DNA of 64,000 nt. Source: a virus. Positions 48,972 through 57,352 of this stretch are shown here, one piece after another. Numbering within the stretch: the first letter of the stretch is position 1; every line of letters begins with the position of its first letter. The stretch is from positions 1 to 64,000 of IMG/VR virus record IMGVR_UViG_3300021068_000001; one strand, 5' to 3'. Below the pieces are notes generated by a model. That model searched no databases, was not told the DNA's origin, and saw only the letters and a program-made list of their open reading frames with translations. A program made the translations under genes and the position numbers.

Positions 48972-51299
48972 ATGGTAAGCACAGGATACGAGTCTATTAA
49001 TGTCAATAAAAGAAATGGAAGAAAAAGCGAACCCCTTAACATTGATAAGATACACGAAATGGTGGAGTATGCTTGTGAAGATATAACAGGTGTATCAGCT
49101 TCACAGGTAGAAATGAATAGTGGCTTACAATTTTATGATGGAATATCTACCAACGAAATACAACAAATTTTAATAAAATCAGCTGCAGATTTAATTTCAT
49201 TAGAAACTCCTAACTACACTTATGTAGCATCCAGATTACTACTTTACAGTTTAAGAAAACAAGTTATACACAAATTATGGGACCATCCACACTTTTATGA
49301 CCACGTAAAAAAAGTTGTAGATTCAGGTTTATATGATAAAGAAGTAACTACACATTATCAAAGAAAAGATTTTGATAGAATGGAGAACTGGATTAATCAT
49401 AATAGAGATTATGATTTTACCTATGCAGGTTTAAGACAAGTTATAGACAAATATTTAGTACAAGATAGGAGCATTAATACAATATATGAAACACCGCAGT
49501 TTATGTATATGATGATTGCTGCTACTCTCTTTGCAAAATATCCAACAGAAAGGAGAATGTCATATGTTAAAAAATATTATGACGCAATTAGTCAATTCAA
49601 AATCAATATACCTACGCCTGTTATGGCTGGTGTTCGTACTCCTCTTCGGCAGTATGCGAGTTGTGTATTGGTTGATATTGATGATACCTTACCTTCTATT
49701 TTCTCTGGCGATATGGCCATTGGAAGGTATATCGCACAAAGAGCTGGAATCGGAATCAATGCTGGAAGAATACGAGGTATCAATAGCAGGATCCGAGGGG
49801 GAGAGGTCCAACATACTGGAGTTATACCTTTTCTTAAAAAGTTTGAAGCTACGGTTAAGTGTTGCACTCAAAATGGAGTTAGAGGCGGTTCAGCAACTGT
49901 ACACTTCCCTATCTGGCACCAAGAAATAGCAGACATTATAGTCTTAAAAAATAATAAAGGTAGTGAAGATAATAGAGTTAGAAAATTAGACTACTCTATA
50001 CAACTATCTAAATTATTTTATGAAAGATTTATTAATGAAGAAGAAATAACATTATTCTCACCACACGAAGTTCCTGAATTATATGAAGCGTGGGGTACAC
50101 CAGAGTTTGATGAACTTTATGTAAAGGCAGAAAGAAAAATAAGTGTTAATAAAAAGAAAGTATCAGCACAAACTTTATTTTTTGATATTTTAAAAGAAAG
50201 AGCAGAAACAGGTCGTATATACATAATGAATATTGACCATTGTAATACTCACTCCTCTTTTAAAGATAAGGTGACTATGAGTAACCTATGCCAAGAAATT
50301 ACTTTACCAACCACTCCAATACAACACATTGATGGAGAAGGTGAAATTGCTTTATGTATTTTATCTGCCATCAATGTGGGTAAAATAAACCAATATGATG
50401 ACTTACAATCATTGTGTGATTTAGCAGTTAGGGCTTTAGATGAAATTATAGATCACCAAAAATATCCAATTAATGCAGCTGAAGTTTCTACAAAAGCGAG
50501 AAGAAGTTTAGGTGTTGGTTATATTGGACTTGCTCATTATCTTGCTAAAAAAGGATACAAATATGACCAGAAATTAGCTTGGAGAGAAGTTGATAAATTA
50601 TCAGAAGCATTCCAATATTTCTTATTAAGTGCTAGTGTTAAACTTGCAAAAGAAAAAGGACCTTGCTCAGCATTTAAACAAACAAAATATGCTGATGGTA
50701 TATTACCTATTGATACATATAAGAAAGATGTTGATGATATAGTTAAACGAGATTTAACATATGATTGGGAATGGTTAAGAAAACAAATTAAAGAACACGG
50801 ATTAAGACATAGTACATTATCAGCACAAATGCCAAGTGAGTCGTCTAGTGTTGTTTCAAATGCTACAAATGGTATTGAACCACCTAGAGATTATTTGTCT
50901 GTTAAGAAATCTAAAAAGGGACCATTAAAACAGATTGTACCTGAATATAATAAATTAAAAAACTTTTATACCCTTCTTTGGGATATGAAAGGGAATGAAG
51001 GATACATAAATATCGTTGCAGTAATGCAAAAATATTTTGACCAAGCAATTAGTGGTAATTGGTCATACAATCCTGAACATTATACAGAAGGTCAAGTGCC
51101 AATATCAAAAATGGCCGAAGATTTATTGACAACCTATAAATTAGGTTGGAAGACTTCTTATTATCAAAACACTTATGATAGTAAGAGAGATGAAGATGAA
51201 CCAGCACATCCTATTGGGTTCCATGACAATGTGTTAGATGATAAACAAGAAGTAAAAGAGGAAGACGATCCAGAAAACTGTGATACGTGTACAATTTAA
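48972..51299 (+). CDS. nrdA: Ribonucleotide reductase class Ia large subunit NrdA
   Basis: This 775-residue protein starts with an ATP-cone-like region (VNKRNGRKSEPLNIDKIHEMVEYAC). It has the active-site segments RQYASCVLVDID, AGIGINAGRIRG, CTQNGVRGGSATVHFPIWH and NLCQEITLP, plus the C-terminal redox pair CDTC. It reduces ribonucleotides to deoxyribonucleotides with NrdB. An AAGGAG site precedes the start. Confidence 0.96.
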   Translation: MVSTGYESINVNKRNGRKSEPLNIDKIHEMVEYACEDITGVSASQVEMNSGLQFYDGISTNEIQQILIKSAADLISLETPNYTYVASRLLLYSLRKQVIHKLWDHPHFYDHVKKVVDSGLYDKEVTTHYQRKDFDRMENWINHNRDYDFTYAGLRQVIDKYLVQDRSINTIYETPQFMYMMIAATLFAKYPTERRMSYVKKYYDAISQFKINIPTPVMAGVRTPLRQYASCVLVDIDDTLPSIFSGDMAIGRYIAQRAGIGINAGRIRGINSRIRGGEVQHTGVIPFLKKFEATVKCCTQNGVRGGSATVHFPIWHQEIADIIVLKNNKGSEDNRVRKLDYSIQLSKLFYERFINEEEITLFSPHEVPELYEAWGTPEFDELYVKAERKISVNKKKVSAQTLFFDILKERAETGRIYIMNIDHCNTHSSFKDKVTMSNLCQEITLPTTPIQHIDGEGEIALCILSAINVGKINQYDDLQSLCDLAVRALDEIIDHQKYPINAAEVSTKARRSLGVGYIGLAHYLAKKGYKYDQKLAWREVDKLSEAFQYFLLSASVKLAKEKGPCSAFKQTKYADGILPIDTYKKDVDDIVKRDLTYDWEWLRKQIKEHGLRHSTLSAQMPSESSSVVSNATNGIEPPRDYLSVKKSKKGPLKQIVPEYNKLKNFYTLLWDMKGNEGYINIVAVMQKYFDQAISGNWSYNPEHYTEGQVPISKMAEDLLTTYKLGWKTSYYQNTYDSKRDEDEPAHPIGFHDNVLDDKQEVKEEDDPENCDTCTI

Positions 51300-51476
51300 A
51301 TGAAAAGAAAAAACAAAAAAATAAATAAGGTTGTATGTGACTCTTGGCCACATCCACATTCATATGAAAGTCTATATGATTGTATAGTATCAGACCAAGT
51401 ACCAGCTGAAGATATAGCATTTTACTTTGAAGATATGGGATTTAAAAAGTATTACGATAATAGAGAAAGTATTTAA
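51300..51476 (+). CDS. Small protein between nrdA and nrdB, 58 aa
   Basis: The frame starts directly after nrdA (TAAATG) and ends directly before the Cys-rich gene. It has CDSWPHPHSYESLYDCIV (Cys/His positions) and an acidic helix SDQVPAEDIAFYFEDMGF. The function is unknown; co-transcription with nrd genes suggests a reductase-related role. Confidence 0.5.
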   Translation: MKRKNKKINKVVCDSWPHPHSYESLYDCIVSDQVPAEDIAFYFEDMGFKKYYDNRESI

Positions 51477-51614
51477 ATGGAAAAATGTAAGAACTGTAAA
51501 TGTGAAGCTCATTGTCCCGAAACTTGTATGAATTGCAAGTGTAAGAAATGTGATTGTTCGGTTTGTGAGAAACCAAGACCAAATGTTAAAACAGGAGATG
51601 AAATAGTACAATAA
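51477..51614 (+). CDS. Metallothionein-like Cys-rich peptide, 45 aa
   Basis: Ten cysteines fall within residues 4-30 in a C-x2-C-x-C-x3-C-x3-C-x2-C-x-C-x2-C-x-C-x2-C spacing, with lysines and two acidic residues between, followed by a polar 15-residue tail. The spacing resembles bacterial metallothioneins but I recognise no exact family. It starts right after the previous stop and its TAA overlaps the nrdB ATG. A role in delivering or buffering iron, manganese or zinc for NrdB is inferred. Confidence 0.6.
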   Translation: MEKCKNCKCEAHCPETCMNCKCKKCDCSVCEKPRPNVKTGDEIVQ

Positions 51615-52720
51615 TGAAAAGTGTATTTAATAAAAGTAAAAAACTAGACGCTACAAAACAACAAATGTTTTTTGGTCCTGATTTAGCAGTACAAAGATAT
51701 GATACGTTTAAATATCCTGTCTTTGATAGATTGGCACAACAACAATTAGGGTTCTTTTGGAGACCAGAAGAAGTATCTTTACAAAAAGATAGAAACGATT
51801 ATAATGAATTATCTGAAGCACAAAAGTTTATATTTACAAGTAATTTAAAATATCAAACAATGTTAGATAGTGTACAAGGTAGAGGACCTTGTTTAGCATT
51901 CTTACCTTTTGTTTCTTTACCAGAACTAGAAGGTTGTATAGTTGCTTGGGATTTCTTTGAAACAATCCATAGTAGAAGTTACACATATATTATCAAAAAT
52001 TTATATTCAAATCCTAGTGAAGTTTTTGATACTATAATAGAAGATGAAAAGATAGAGAAAAGATCAAAGTCAGTTACAGAAGCATATGACCATTTGATTC
52101 ATTTAGGTTATAAGTATCAATTAAATCCTAAATCAGTTAATGAATATGATTTAAAGAAAGCATTATATTTAGCAATGATAACTGTAAATGTATTAGAAGG
52201 AATAAGATTTTATGTTTCATTTGCTTGCTCATTTGCATTTGGAGAACTTAAATTATTAGAAGGTTCAGCAAAAATTATTTCAATGATTGCTAGAGATGAG
52301 AGTCAACACCTTGCAATGTCACAACAAATTCTTAACTTATATAAAAACAAAGAGAACGATAAAGTGATGTTAAAAATAATTAAAGATACAGAAAAAGAAG
52401 TTTATAAAATTTATGATGAAGCTGTACAAGAAGAAAAACGTTGGGCGACCCATTTGTTTTCACAAGGCAGTATGATTGGATTATCAGAAAAATTATTACA
52501 CCAATATGTTGAATATATAGCAAATAGAAGAATGAGAGCAATAGGATTAGAACAAAAGTATGAGCAATCATCAGCAAATAATCCATTACCTTGGACGACA
52601 CATTGGTTGAATAGTAGATCACAACAAAACGCACCACAAGAAACTGAAATAGAAAGTTATGTAATTGGTGGTGTTAAACAAGATGTTATAAAGGATCAAT
52701 TTAAAAAGTTTAAACTATAA
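51614..52720 (+). CDS. nrdB: Ribonucleotide reductase small subunit NrdB
   Basis: This 368-residue protein has the di-metal carboxylate motifs EGCIVAWDFFETIHSRSYTYI (E, E/H) and IARDESQHLAMSQQ, plus FFWRPEEVSLQKD. It supplies the tyrosyl-radical cofactor to NrdA. The nrdA-two small genes-nrdB order with overlapping codons implies coordinated synthesis. Confidence 0.95.
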   Translation: MKSVFNKSKKLDATKQQMFFGPDLAVQRYDTFKYPVFDRLAQQQLGFFWRPEEVSLQKDRNDYNELSEAQKFIFTSNLKYQTMLDSVQGRGPCLAFLPFVSLPELEGCIVAWDFFETIHSRSYTYIIKNLYSNPSEVFDTIIEDEKIEKRSKSVTEAYDHLIHLGYKYQLNPKSVNEYDLKKALYLAMITVNVLEGIRFYVSFACSFAFGELKLLEGSAKIISMIARDESQHLAMSQQILNLYKNKENDKVMLKIIKDTEKEVYKIYDEAVQEEKRWATHLFSQGSMIGLSEKLLHQYVEYIANRRMRAIGLEQKYEQSSANNPLPWTTHWLNSRSQQNAPQETEIESYVIGGVKQDVIKDQFKKFKL

Positions 52721-53040
52721 TGCCATCATACGAACCATTACCAGCAAGTTTAAGAATAGAAAAGAGTGAAATAGAAGGACAAGGTTTATTTACTTTGATG
52801 TTTCTAAAGAAAGATACAAATTTAGGAGTATCTCATATAATTTTTAACCAAGGGCAACACAACCAATTTCCAGATGAAATCATAAGAACACCATTAGGTG
52901 GTTTTATTAATCATAGTGAAGACCCTAACTGTACTAAAGTGAAAGAAGGCCATAAGTATTATTTAAAAACAATAAAAGATATAACTGGTGGTGAGGAATT
53001 AACCGTAAAATATAGTTTTTATAGTATAAATAAAAAATAA
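52720..53040 (+). CDS. SET-domain protein (possible lysine methyltransferase)
   Basis: This 106-residue protein has the SET core EGQGLFT near residue 20, FINHSEDPNCT (N-H-S motif) and GEELTVKYSFY (E-x-x-x-x-Y-motif). It is a minimal SET domain lacking pre-/post-SET parts. SET enzymes methylate lysines on proteins using AdoMet. The target could be a host protein, ribosomal protein or phage protein. The start overlaps the nrdB stop by 1 base. Confidence 0.85.
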   Translation: MPSYEPLPASLRIEKSEIEGQGLFTLMFLKKDTNLGVSHIIFNQGQHNQFPDEIIRTPLGGFINHSEDPNCTKVKEGHKYYLKTIKDITGGEELTVKYSFYSINKK

Positions 53041-53231
53041 TGCCAGAAGACGAATCAAAAAAAATACAAATCAGCTGTAGCAATTGTGATGTATCTTATT
53101 GGGTAAAATGGAAGATTGAAGAAGAAGCTGAACCAGAACATTGTCCTTTTTGTGGTGCTGACGCCACAATAACAGAAGATGAGGATGCGATATTTGATGA
53201 TGAAGACGAAGACCAAGATAGTTGGAATTGA
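53040..53231 (+). CDS. Zinc-ribbon protein, 63 aa
   Basis: CSNC and CPFC pairs, separated by about 19 residues, make a zinc ribbon. An acidic tail (EDEDAIFDDEDEDQD) follows. Such small ribbons often bind nucleic acid or transcription machinery. It overlaps the SET stop and the resolvase start. Confidence 0.7.
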   Translation: MPEDESKKIQISCSNCDVSYWVKWKIEEEAEPEHCPFCGADATITEDEDAIFDDEDEDQDSWN

Positions 53232-53748
53232 TTATAGTTTAAGTAGTCCTGCAATTTGTATTTGTAAAGGACAATTTAAGTTTAAAAACTGTAAGATATA
53301 TTATTTAACAAATGTGAAAAAATATGAAGGTAATTTTTATAATGGACAGATAAATGGCAGACTACATTTACCCTATACCTCCCAGACACAACGACACGAC
53401 CAAATTTCAGATTGGGCGCTTTCTATTATTGATACTGCTATTGGTAATATTTTTATAGAAGGTTACTCATTTGGAAGTAAAGGACTTGTATTCAACCTAG
53501 CAGAGAATATGGGTGCTCTCAAACATAAACTATACAAACTCAATAAACGATTTGATATGATAGTGCCAGGTAGAATTAAAAAGAACGCTACAGGCAAAGG
53601 TAATGCAGACAAACTTAAAATGTATGAGCAGTTTGTAAAAGATACTAATATTGATTTAATGAAAGAATTTGATCAGACAAAACTCAACAATCCAGTTACA
53701 GACATAGTTGACTCGTATTATATCACAAAATATGGGTCAGAATCATAG
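53200..53748 (+). CDS. RuvC-like Holliday junction resolvase
   Basis: From ATG 53200 the protein has 182 residues. Catalytic acids of an RNase H-like resolvase appear in IVGIDYSLSS (D), NIFIEGYSFGSKG (E) and NPVTDIVDSYYI (D). The start chosen gives the first strand near the N-terminus; an upstream ATG at 53179 adds 7 residues. In T4, gp49 resolves branched DNA before packaging; here this RuvC-type protein may take that role. Confidence 0.8.
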   Translation: MKTKTKIVGIDYSLSSPAICICKGQFKFKNCKIYYLTNVKKYEGNFYNGQINGRLHLPYTSQTQRHDQISDWALSIIDTAIGNIFIEGYSFGSKGLVFNLAENMGALKHKLYKLNKRFDMIVPGRIKKNATGKGNADKLKMYEQFVKDTNIDLMKEFDQTKLNNPVTDIVDSYYITKYGSES

Positions 53749-53766
53749 ATGTTCTCATTTTGTTCT
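53749..53766 (+). repeat. 18-bp repeat upstream of an early promoter (copy 2)
   Basis: Exact second copy of the sequence at 1445-1462, located 45 bases before the -35 box at 53811. CCTAAAAACC follows here as it does at copy 1. Confidence 0.6.
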
Positions 53767-53810
53767 TATAATTATTCCTAAAAACCTAGTAAAATCAACG
53801 CTTTTTGTGC

Positions 53811-53839
53811 TTGACTTTCTTATGTTTTTAGTGTATTAT
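53811..53839 (+). promoter_or_regulatory. Early promoter
   Basis: TTGACT (53811-53816) and TATTAT (53834-53839) have a 17-base spacer. The ATG at 53850 is only 10 bases after the -10 box, so the leader would be about 4 bases. Confidence 0.6.
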
Positions 53840-53849
53840 ATACGTATAA

Positions 53850-54269
53850 ATGATAAAAAACACTATGAAAAAACAAGTTTCCAAAGAATTATTAGAACAT
53901 CTTAAACAGATGAACATCAAATCCCAAAAGTGGGTTGATGAAGACCCAAAACATAGATGGTCTTCAATGATTACAGAAGACCCAAAACATTGGGCAAATT
54001 ACAAAATTTACACCCTAAAAGAATTTAAACATTATATGGCTGAATCTACACATTGGGATTTATACAAATCTATCAATGGAGTAAGACCTAGATTTATGCA
54101 ATATCATTTAATGACTACAGAAGAAATTGAAGCAGAAAATGACGCTATGTTCAAAGAACAAGAAGAACAAATTGCTGCTGAAAAAAAAGAGAAAGAAGAT
54201 ACTATAAAAAGAGTATCACAATACGGTAATTTTACCGAAAAACAATTAGAGAAATGGAGAGTAATATAA
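53850..54269 (+). CDS. Conserved early protein, 139 aa
   Basis: The N-terminal codons (ATGA-AAAA-ACACTATGAAAAA) match those of the 1567 gene at the DNA level. The middle has an HWDLYKSINGVRPRFMQY motif like the D-L-(H/Y)-K-x-x-x-G-x-R-P-R box of a family known from marine T4-like phages. A charged coil (EEQIAAEKKEKEDTIKR) follows. The function is unknown. The start could also be at 53865. Confidence 0.55.
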   Translation: MIKNTMKKQVSKELLEHLKQMNIKSQKWVDEDPKHRWSSMITEDPKHWANYKIYTLKEFKHYMAESTHWDLYKSINGVRPRFMQYHLMTTEEIEAENDAMFKEQEEQIAAEKKEKEDTIKRVSQYGNFTEKQLEKWRVI

Positions 54270-54270
54270 T

Positions 54271-54714
54271 ATGAGTTTAGATACAAACATACATCCTTTT
54301 AAAGAGGATTTAGGAAAGAACCTATACAGAAAGAAAACTTACTACACCTTATGTGTAGAACAAGAAGTATTGGCAAAAAATAAAGATGACGCTGATAATA
54401 AATTTATGGACGGTGGTGGAATAAACCATTCAAACATTGGTAGAGATTTAACAGATGAAAATCAAGGTGTTGAAACCTATATGGTAGACGCCAACTATAC
54501 AGATTCAGGTGATACTGAATATGTTGCTAAAGTTTGTTATGAAGATGATGAATTTGCTAAAGAAGATGGTTTTGTAGAATTAGATACCTATGCTTTAGAA
54601 GATGACATAATCAACGAAAAGGGAGATTGTGTTGCTAAAGAAAAAGAAATTAAACCTTTAGACGATTTAAAAAAAATTGTTGATGAACACAAACCAATTA
54701 AGGCAATATTATAA
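54271..54714 (+). CDS. Unidentified acidic early protein, 147 aa
   Basis: The protein has mixed strands with many Asp/Glu residues (VETYMVDANYTDSGDTEYVAKVCYEDDEF). It starts 1 base after the previous stop; its own stop overlaps the next ATG. No motif is recognised. Confidence 0.55.
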   Translation: MSLDTNIHPFKEDLGKNLYRKKTYYTLCVEQEVLAKNKDDADNKFMDGGGINHSNIGRDLTDENQGVETYMVDANYTDSGDTEYVAKVCYEDDEFAKEDGFVELDTYALEDDIINEKGDCVAKEKEIKPLDDLKKIVDEHKPIKAIL

Positions 54715-54911
54715 TGATTGAAATATTAAAATTTATAGAAGAACTAGAACTATTACATAAAATGCTTACTGTTGACAATTCAATAGATGATGACCCAAGG
54801 AAGATTTTTACTAGAGGTAAAATTAGAGAATTGCTTGCGAAGTATAAAAAAATAGAGTCAGATTTTGACATTCATTTAAATTTAGAAAATGAAAGTAAGT
54901 TAGGAAAATAG
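54714..54911 (+). CDS. Small helical protein, 65 aa
   Basis: It begins MIEILKFIEELELLHKML and is mainly helical. Its first 11 residues nearly match those of the gene at 63711 (MIELLKFIEEL), so the two may be paralogs. The function is unknown. Confidence 0.5.
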   Translation: MIEILKFIEELELLHKMLTVDNSIDDDPRKIFTRGKIRELLAKYKKIESDFDIHLNLENESKLGK

Positions 54912-55009
54912 TGAAATTAGGGGGATACAATCATACACAGACAGCTCTTAAACCGTCCCAGGAGGCGGCTATGAGAGGATTATTCCACGGAAATATGAGG
55001 AAACAATGA
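54911..55009 (+). CDS. Possible small peptide, 32 aa (GTG start)
   Basis: GTG overlaps the previous stop and the TGA overlaps the next ATG. The sequence LGGYNHTQTALKPSQEAAMRG with GLFHGNMRKQ is not obviously random, but the start codon and missing ribosome site keep this uncertain. Confidence 0.35.
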   Translation: MKLGGYNHTQTALKPSQEAAMRGLFHGNMRKQ

Positions 55010-55428
55010 GAAACGGATATTTTGCAGTTGTATTGAATAAAGAGAGCTGTGATGCTGTGAGGAAATATTCCACGATGGAAGATGTAAAAGGAGACCATAT
55101 TACACTTGCATATAAACCAGATGATAAAACTTATGAACAGTTAAACGGATTGGTTAATGAGGATGTTGACGCTTATATTAGTGAGATAAGATCAAATAAA
55201 AATATAGAAGCATTGTGGGTTGACGAAATGAACTTAACTAGATTTCCATCAATAAAATTAAAAAGATTTAATCCAGGCCCAGCACACGTTACAATATCAC
55301 ATAAGAAAGATTTTAAATCTGGTGACGCAAATAGTATGTTTAAAGATCCAGACCACCTTGTTCCAGTAGACCATACACACGAATTGGGATATTTGAAAGG
55401 TACAGTTAAATGGATATCATATGAGTGA
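55006..55428 (+). CDS. 2H phosphoesterase-like protein
   Basis: This 140-residue protein carries two H-x-T motifs, H31-I-T33 (GDHITLAYKP) and H94-V-T96 (PAHVTISHKK), separated by 63 residues. This fits the 2H phosphoesterase superfamily, which cleaves cyclic phosphodiesters, including 2',3'-cyclic ends and signal nucleotides. Size and spacing are near those of the phage anti-CBASS nuclease Acb1. Homology to Acb1 is a hypothesis only. Confidence 0.6.
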   Translation: MRNGYFAVVLNKESCDAVRKYSTMEDVKGDHITLAYKPDDKTYEQLNGLVNEDVDAYISEIRSNKNIEALWVDEMNLTRFPSIKLKRFNPGPAHVTISHKKDFKSGDANSMFKDPDHLVPVDHTHELGYLKGTVKWISYE

Positions 55429-55576
55429 AAAAATAAAAGAATTACAAAAAGAAGTTAAAGAGTTGGAAGAAGAAAAAAAGATTACCAATTCTCAAGCAAG
55501 AATTAATGATATAGATGAGAGTATCTATAATACAAATCAAAGTATTGAAGAATTGAGGAAATATGAAAGACATTGA
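55421..55576 (+). CDS. Small coiled-coil protein, 51 aa
   Basis: An almost continuous charged helix (KIKELQKEVKELEEEKKITN and IDESIYNTNQSIEELRKYE). The frame overlaps its neighbours by 8 and 14 bases. The function is unknown. Confidence 0.5.
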   Translation: MSEKIKELQKEVKELEEEKKITNSQARINDIDESIYNTNQSIEELRKYERH

Positions 55577-56012
55577 TATGAAAACAGAAGCACCAGAATT
55601 ATACATTAATGGTATGGAGACTTTACCAGATGTAATTAATATGATTAAAGATACAATGGATGAAGGTAAAACTGAATCTGCTAAAGATTACTTAAATCAA
55701 TTACAAGAATATTTAGCAAAAAGAGATATCAATATTTTAGAATTACAGGAGACAGGTGAAAAAATATTACAAGGACTTGAAAAAAATACAGAAATTTTAG
55801 ACCCACAACAAACAGTAGTTGATAATTTCCACGAGTGGAATATGAAACAAATGGATAGATATGAACCTGTTATGGTACTAATGACAATTTTAGGACAAAC
55901 GTTGAAGATTATGAAATCGGCAATGCCTAAACACCAATACGATTCAATTATGGACAACGTCTATGAGTCGAAGGACAGAATTGAACCGTTTACTAAACCA
56001 CAAATACATTAA
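55563..56012 (+). CDS. Unidentified helical protein, 149 aa
   Basis: The protein is helical throughout, with LPDVINMIKDTMDEGKTES and NVYESKDRIEPFTKP near the end. A GAGGAAAT site precedes ATG 55563. A second in-frame ATG lies 15 bases downstream. No family is recognised. Confidence 0.55.
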   Translation: MKDIDMKTEAPELYINGMETLPDVINMIKDTMDEGKTESAKDYLNQLQEYLAKRDINILELQETGEKILQGLEKNTEILDPQQTVVDNFHEWNMKQMDRYEPVMVLMTILGQTLKIMKSAMPKHQYDSIMDNVYESKDRIEPFTKPQIH

Positions 56013-56021
56013 TGGAGGAAA

Positions 56022-56228
56022 ATGAAAACTTTAATGTCAATATTAGTATTAATCTGTTTAACAGTTAGTGCTAACGCAAATCCAGTATTGAACTGGTTTG
56101 AAACTGAAAAAAACAAAACAATTGAGTTTCAAAAGAAATCGTGGGCTGATGGCAAAGTGCAATTAGCAAACACAAAACAATCTATTATAGACCTATTTCA
56201 CAAGGTAACTAATGTTACACAGGATTAG
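56022..56228 (+). CDS. Small exported protein, 68 aa
   Basis: The signal peptide (MKTLMSILVLICLTVSANA) ends with A-N-A. The mature part is a 49-residue helix (FETEKNKTIEFQKKSWADG). A GGAGGAAA site precedes the start. It is probably periplasmic. Confidence 0.6.
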   Translation: MKTLMSILVLICLTVSANANPVLNWFETEKNKTIEFQKKSWADGKVQLANTKQSIIDLFHKVTNVTQD

Positions 56229-56403
56229 TGATTTCTGTAAAAAGATTGATAGTATCAAAGCCCAGGCGGATAAGTTGTATAATTTAAAGTATAACAACAC
56301 TAAAACGCCTGGTCGGGATGCTGAGATTAACCATTTAATAGAAGATATACAATCAACGTGTAAAATCGTTGGTGCAGATAAGACACCCTATCAAAAAGGT
56401 TGA
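56212..56403 (+). CDS. Small helical protein, 63 aa
   Basis: The ATG overlaps the exported protein by 17 bases. Helical sequence with two cysteines (DFCKKIDSIKAQADKLYNL and IQSTCKIVGAD). The function is unknown. Confidence 0.5.
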   Translation: MLHRISDFCKKIDSIKAQADKLYNLKYNNTKTPGRDAEINHLIEDIQSTCKIVGADKTPYQKG

Positions 56404-56425
56404 AAAATCAACGTTTTTAGAGAGC

Positions 56426-56454
56426 TTGACAAATCTGTTATATTATGATAGAAT
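56426..56454 (+). promoter_or_regulatory. Early promoter
   Basis: TTGACA (56426-56431) and TAGAAT (56449-56454) have a 17-base spacer. ATCAACGTTTTTAGAG upstream resembles the ATCAACGCTTTTTGTG before the 53811 promoter. Confidence 0.6.
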
Positions 56455-56493
56455 ATATTACATACAATGAAAATAAGTGAGAAGGACGATACT

Positions 56494-56886
56494 ATGGTAA
56501 CTAAAGAAGAAATATTTGAAGAATTTAAGATTGCAAAACAAAAAGACATTGCAAAATCAACAACAAAACCACCTTATGAGAACTGTTTTAAAAACAGATT
56601 AAAGTTATTAAAATCTCATAGGGACGCAAAAATAACAAATCCAAAAGTGTACAGACATTTACAAGTAAATTTTGATAATCTAATACTTGCTTATTCGTCA
56701 CCTGTACCTATTGACGCATTCTATAAGACAGTATTCAATAAGACATTTACTCAATATAATGAGTCTAAAAGAGTTGAAGATATGACAGAATTACAAAAAG
56801 AAAAAGATGAAAGACGTAGAAAAAAAGAAAAAGAAGAATTAAAGAAACAAAAAGCTGAAGATGTTAAAGAAATTACTATTAATTAG
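56494..56886 (+). CDS. Unidentified early protein with basic coil, 130 aa
   Basis: The start at 56494 is chosen because GAGAAGGA lies 8 bases before it; an in-frame ATG at 56467 is near the promoter start and would add 9 residues. The N-terminal part has TKEEIFEEFKIAKQKDIAK and YENCFKNRLKLLKSHRDAK; the C-terminal 35 residues form a K/E-rich coil. The function is unknown. Confidence 0.55.
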   Translation: MVTKEEIFEEFKIAKQKDIAKSTTKPPYENCFKNRLKLLKSHRDAKITNPKVYRHLQVNFDNLILAYSSPVPIDAFYKTVFNKTFTQYNESKRVEDMTELQKEKDERRRKKEKEELKKQKAEDVKEITIN

Positions 56887-57352
56887 TTGTTTGTTGTTAC
56901 TTACAAATTGTGCCAGTAAGCAGTCTTATATAGGTGCTAGCACCACCGCAGCTGTTGCTGGTACAGCGTGTTGGCAGTATATAAGTGACAATCCTGCAGT
57001 TGTGGCGACTTGTGCTGTTGTAGGTTCATTTAAAGGTGCCGATATGATGAATAGTGAAACGGATGATCAATTAATGACAAGAGCATTTGTGGATCATTTA
57101 GACAATGCACCTAATAGTCCAGGTTTTACAACGTGGATGAATCCTAAAACAAATAGTAATGGTATAATTAAAACTACAGGTTTCTATTTAAAGGGACCTA
57201 TTAAATGTTCAATGGTTGAAGTTACACATAATCAGAATTTAGATAATACAAGATTTTTTGATTCAATATTATATGGAAATCCATATAGACAAATACAATT
57301 ACACGAAGTTTGTAAAATGCCCGATGGAAGGTGGATGATGATAAATGATTAA
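56861..57352 (+). CDS. Lipoprotein, 163 aa
   Basis: The signal ends L-T-N-C (C17). The mature part starts with a Gly/Ala-rich segment (YIGASTTAAVAGTACWQYI) like glycine-zipper surface antigens, followed by a soluble domain with QLMTRAFVDHLDNAP and CKMPDGRWMMIND. It overlaps the upstream gene by 26 bases. An outer-membrane role is likely. Confidence 0.7.
   Translation: MLKKLLLISCLLLLTNCASKQSYIGASTTAAVAGTACWQYISDNPAVVATCAVVGSFKGADMMNSETDDQLMTRAFVDHLDNAPNSPGFTTWMNPKTNSNGIIKTTGFYLKGPIKCSMVEVTHNQNLDNTRFFDSILYGNPYRQIQLHEVCKMPDGRWMMIND

Noticed and set aside
49516-49929. Plus-strand frame of 137 codons inside nrdA
   Set aside because: It is an alternate frame within a strongly conserved NrdA region.
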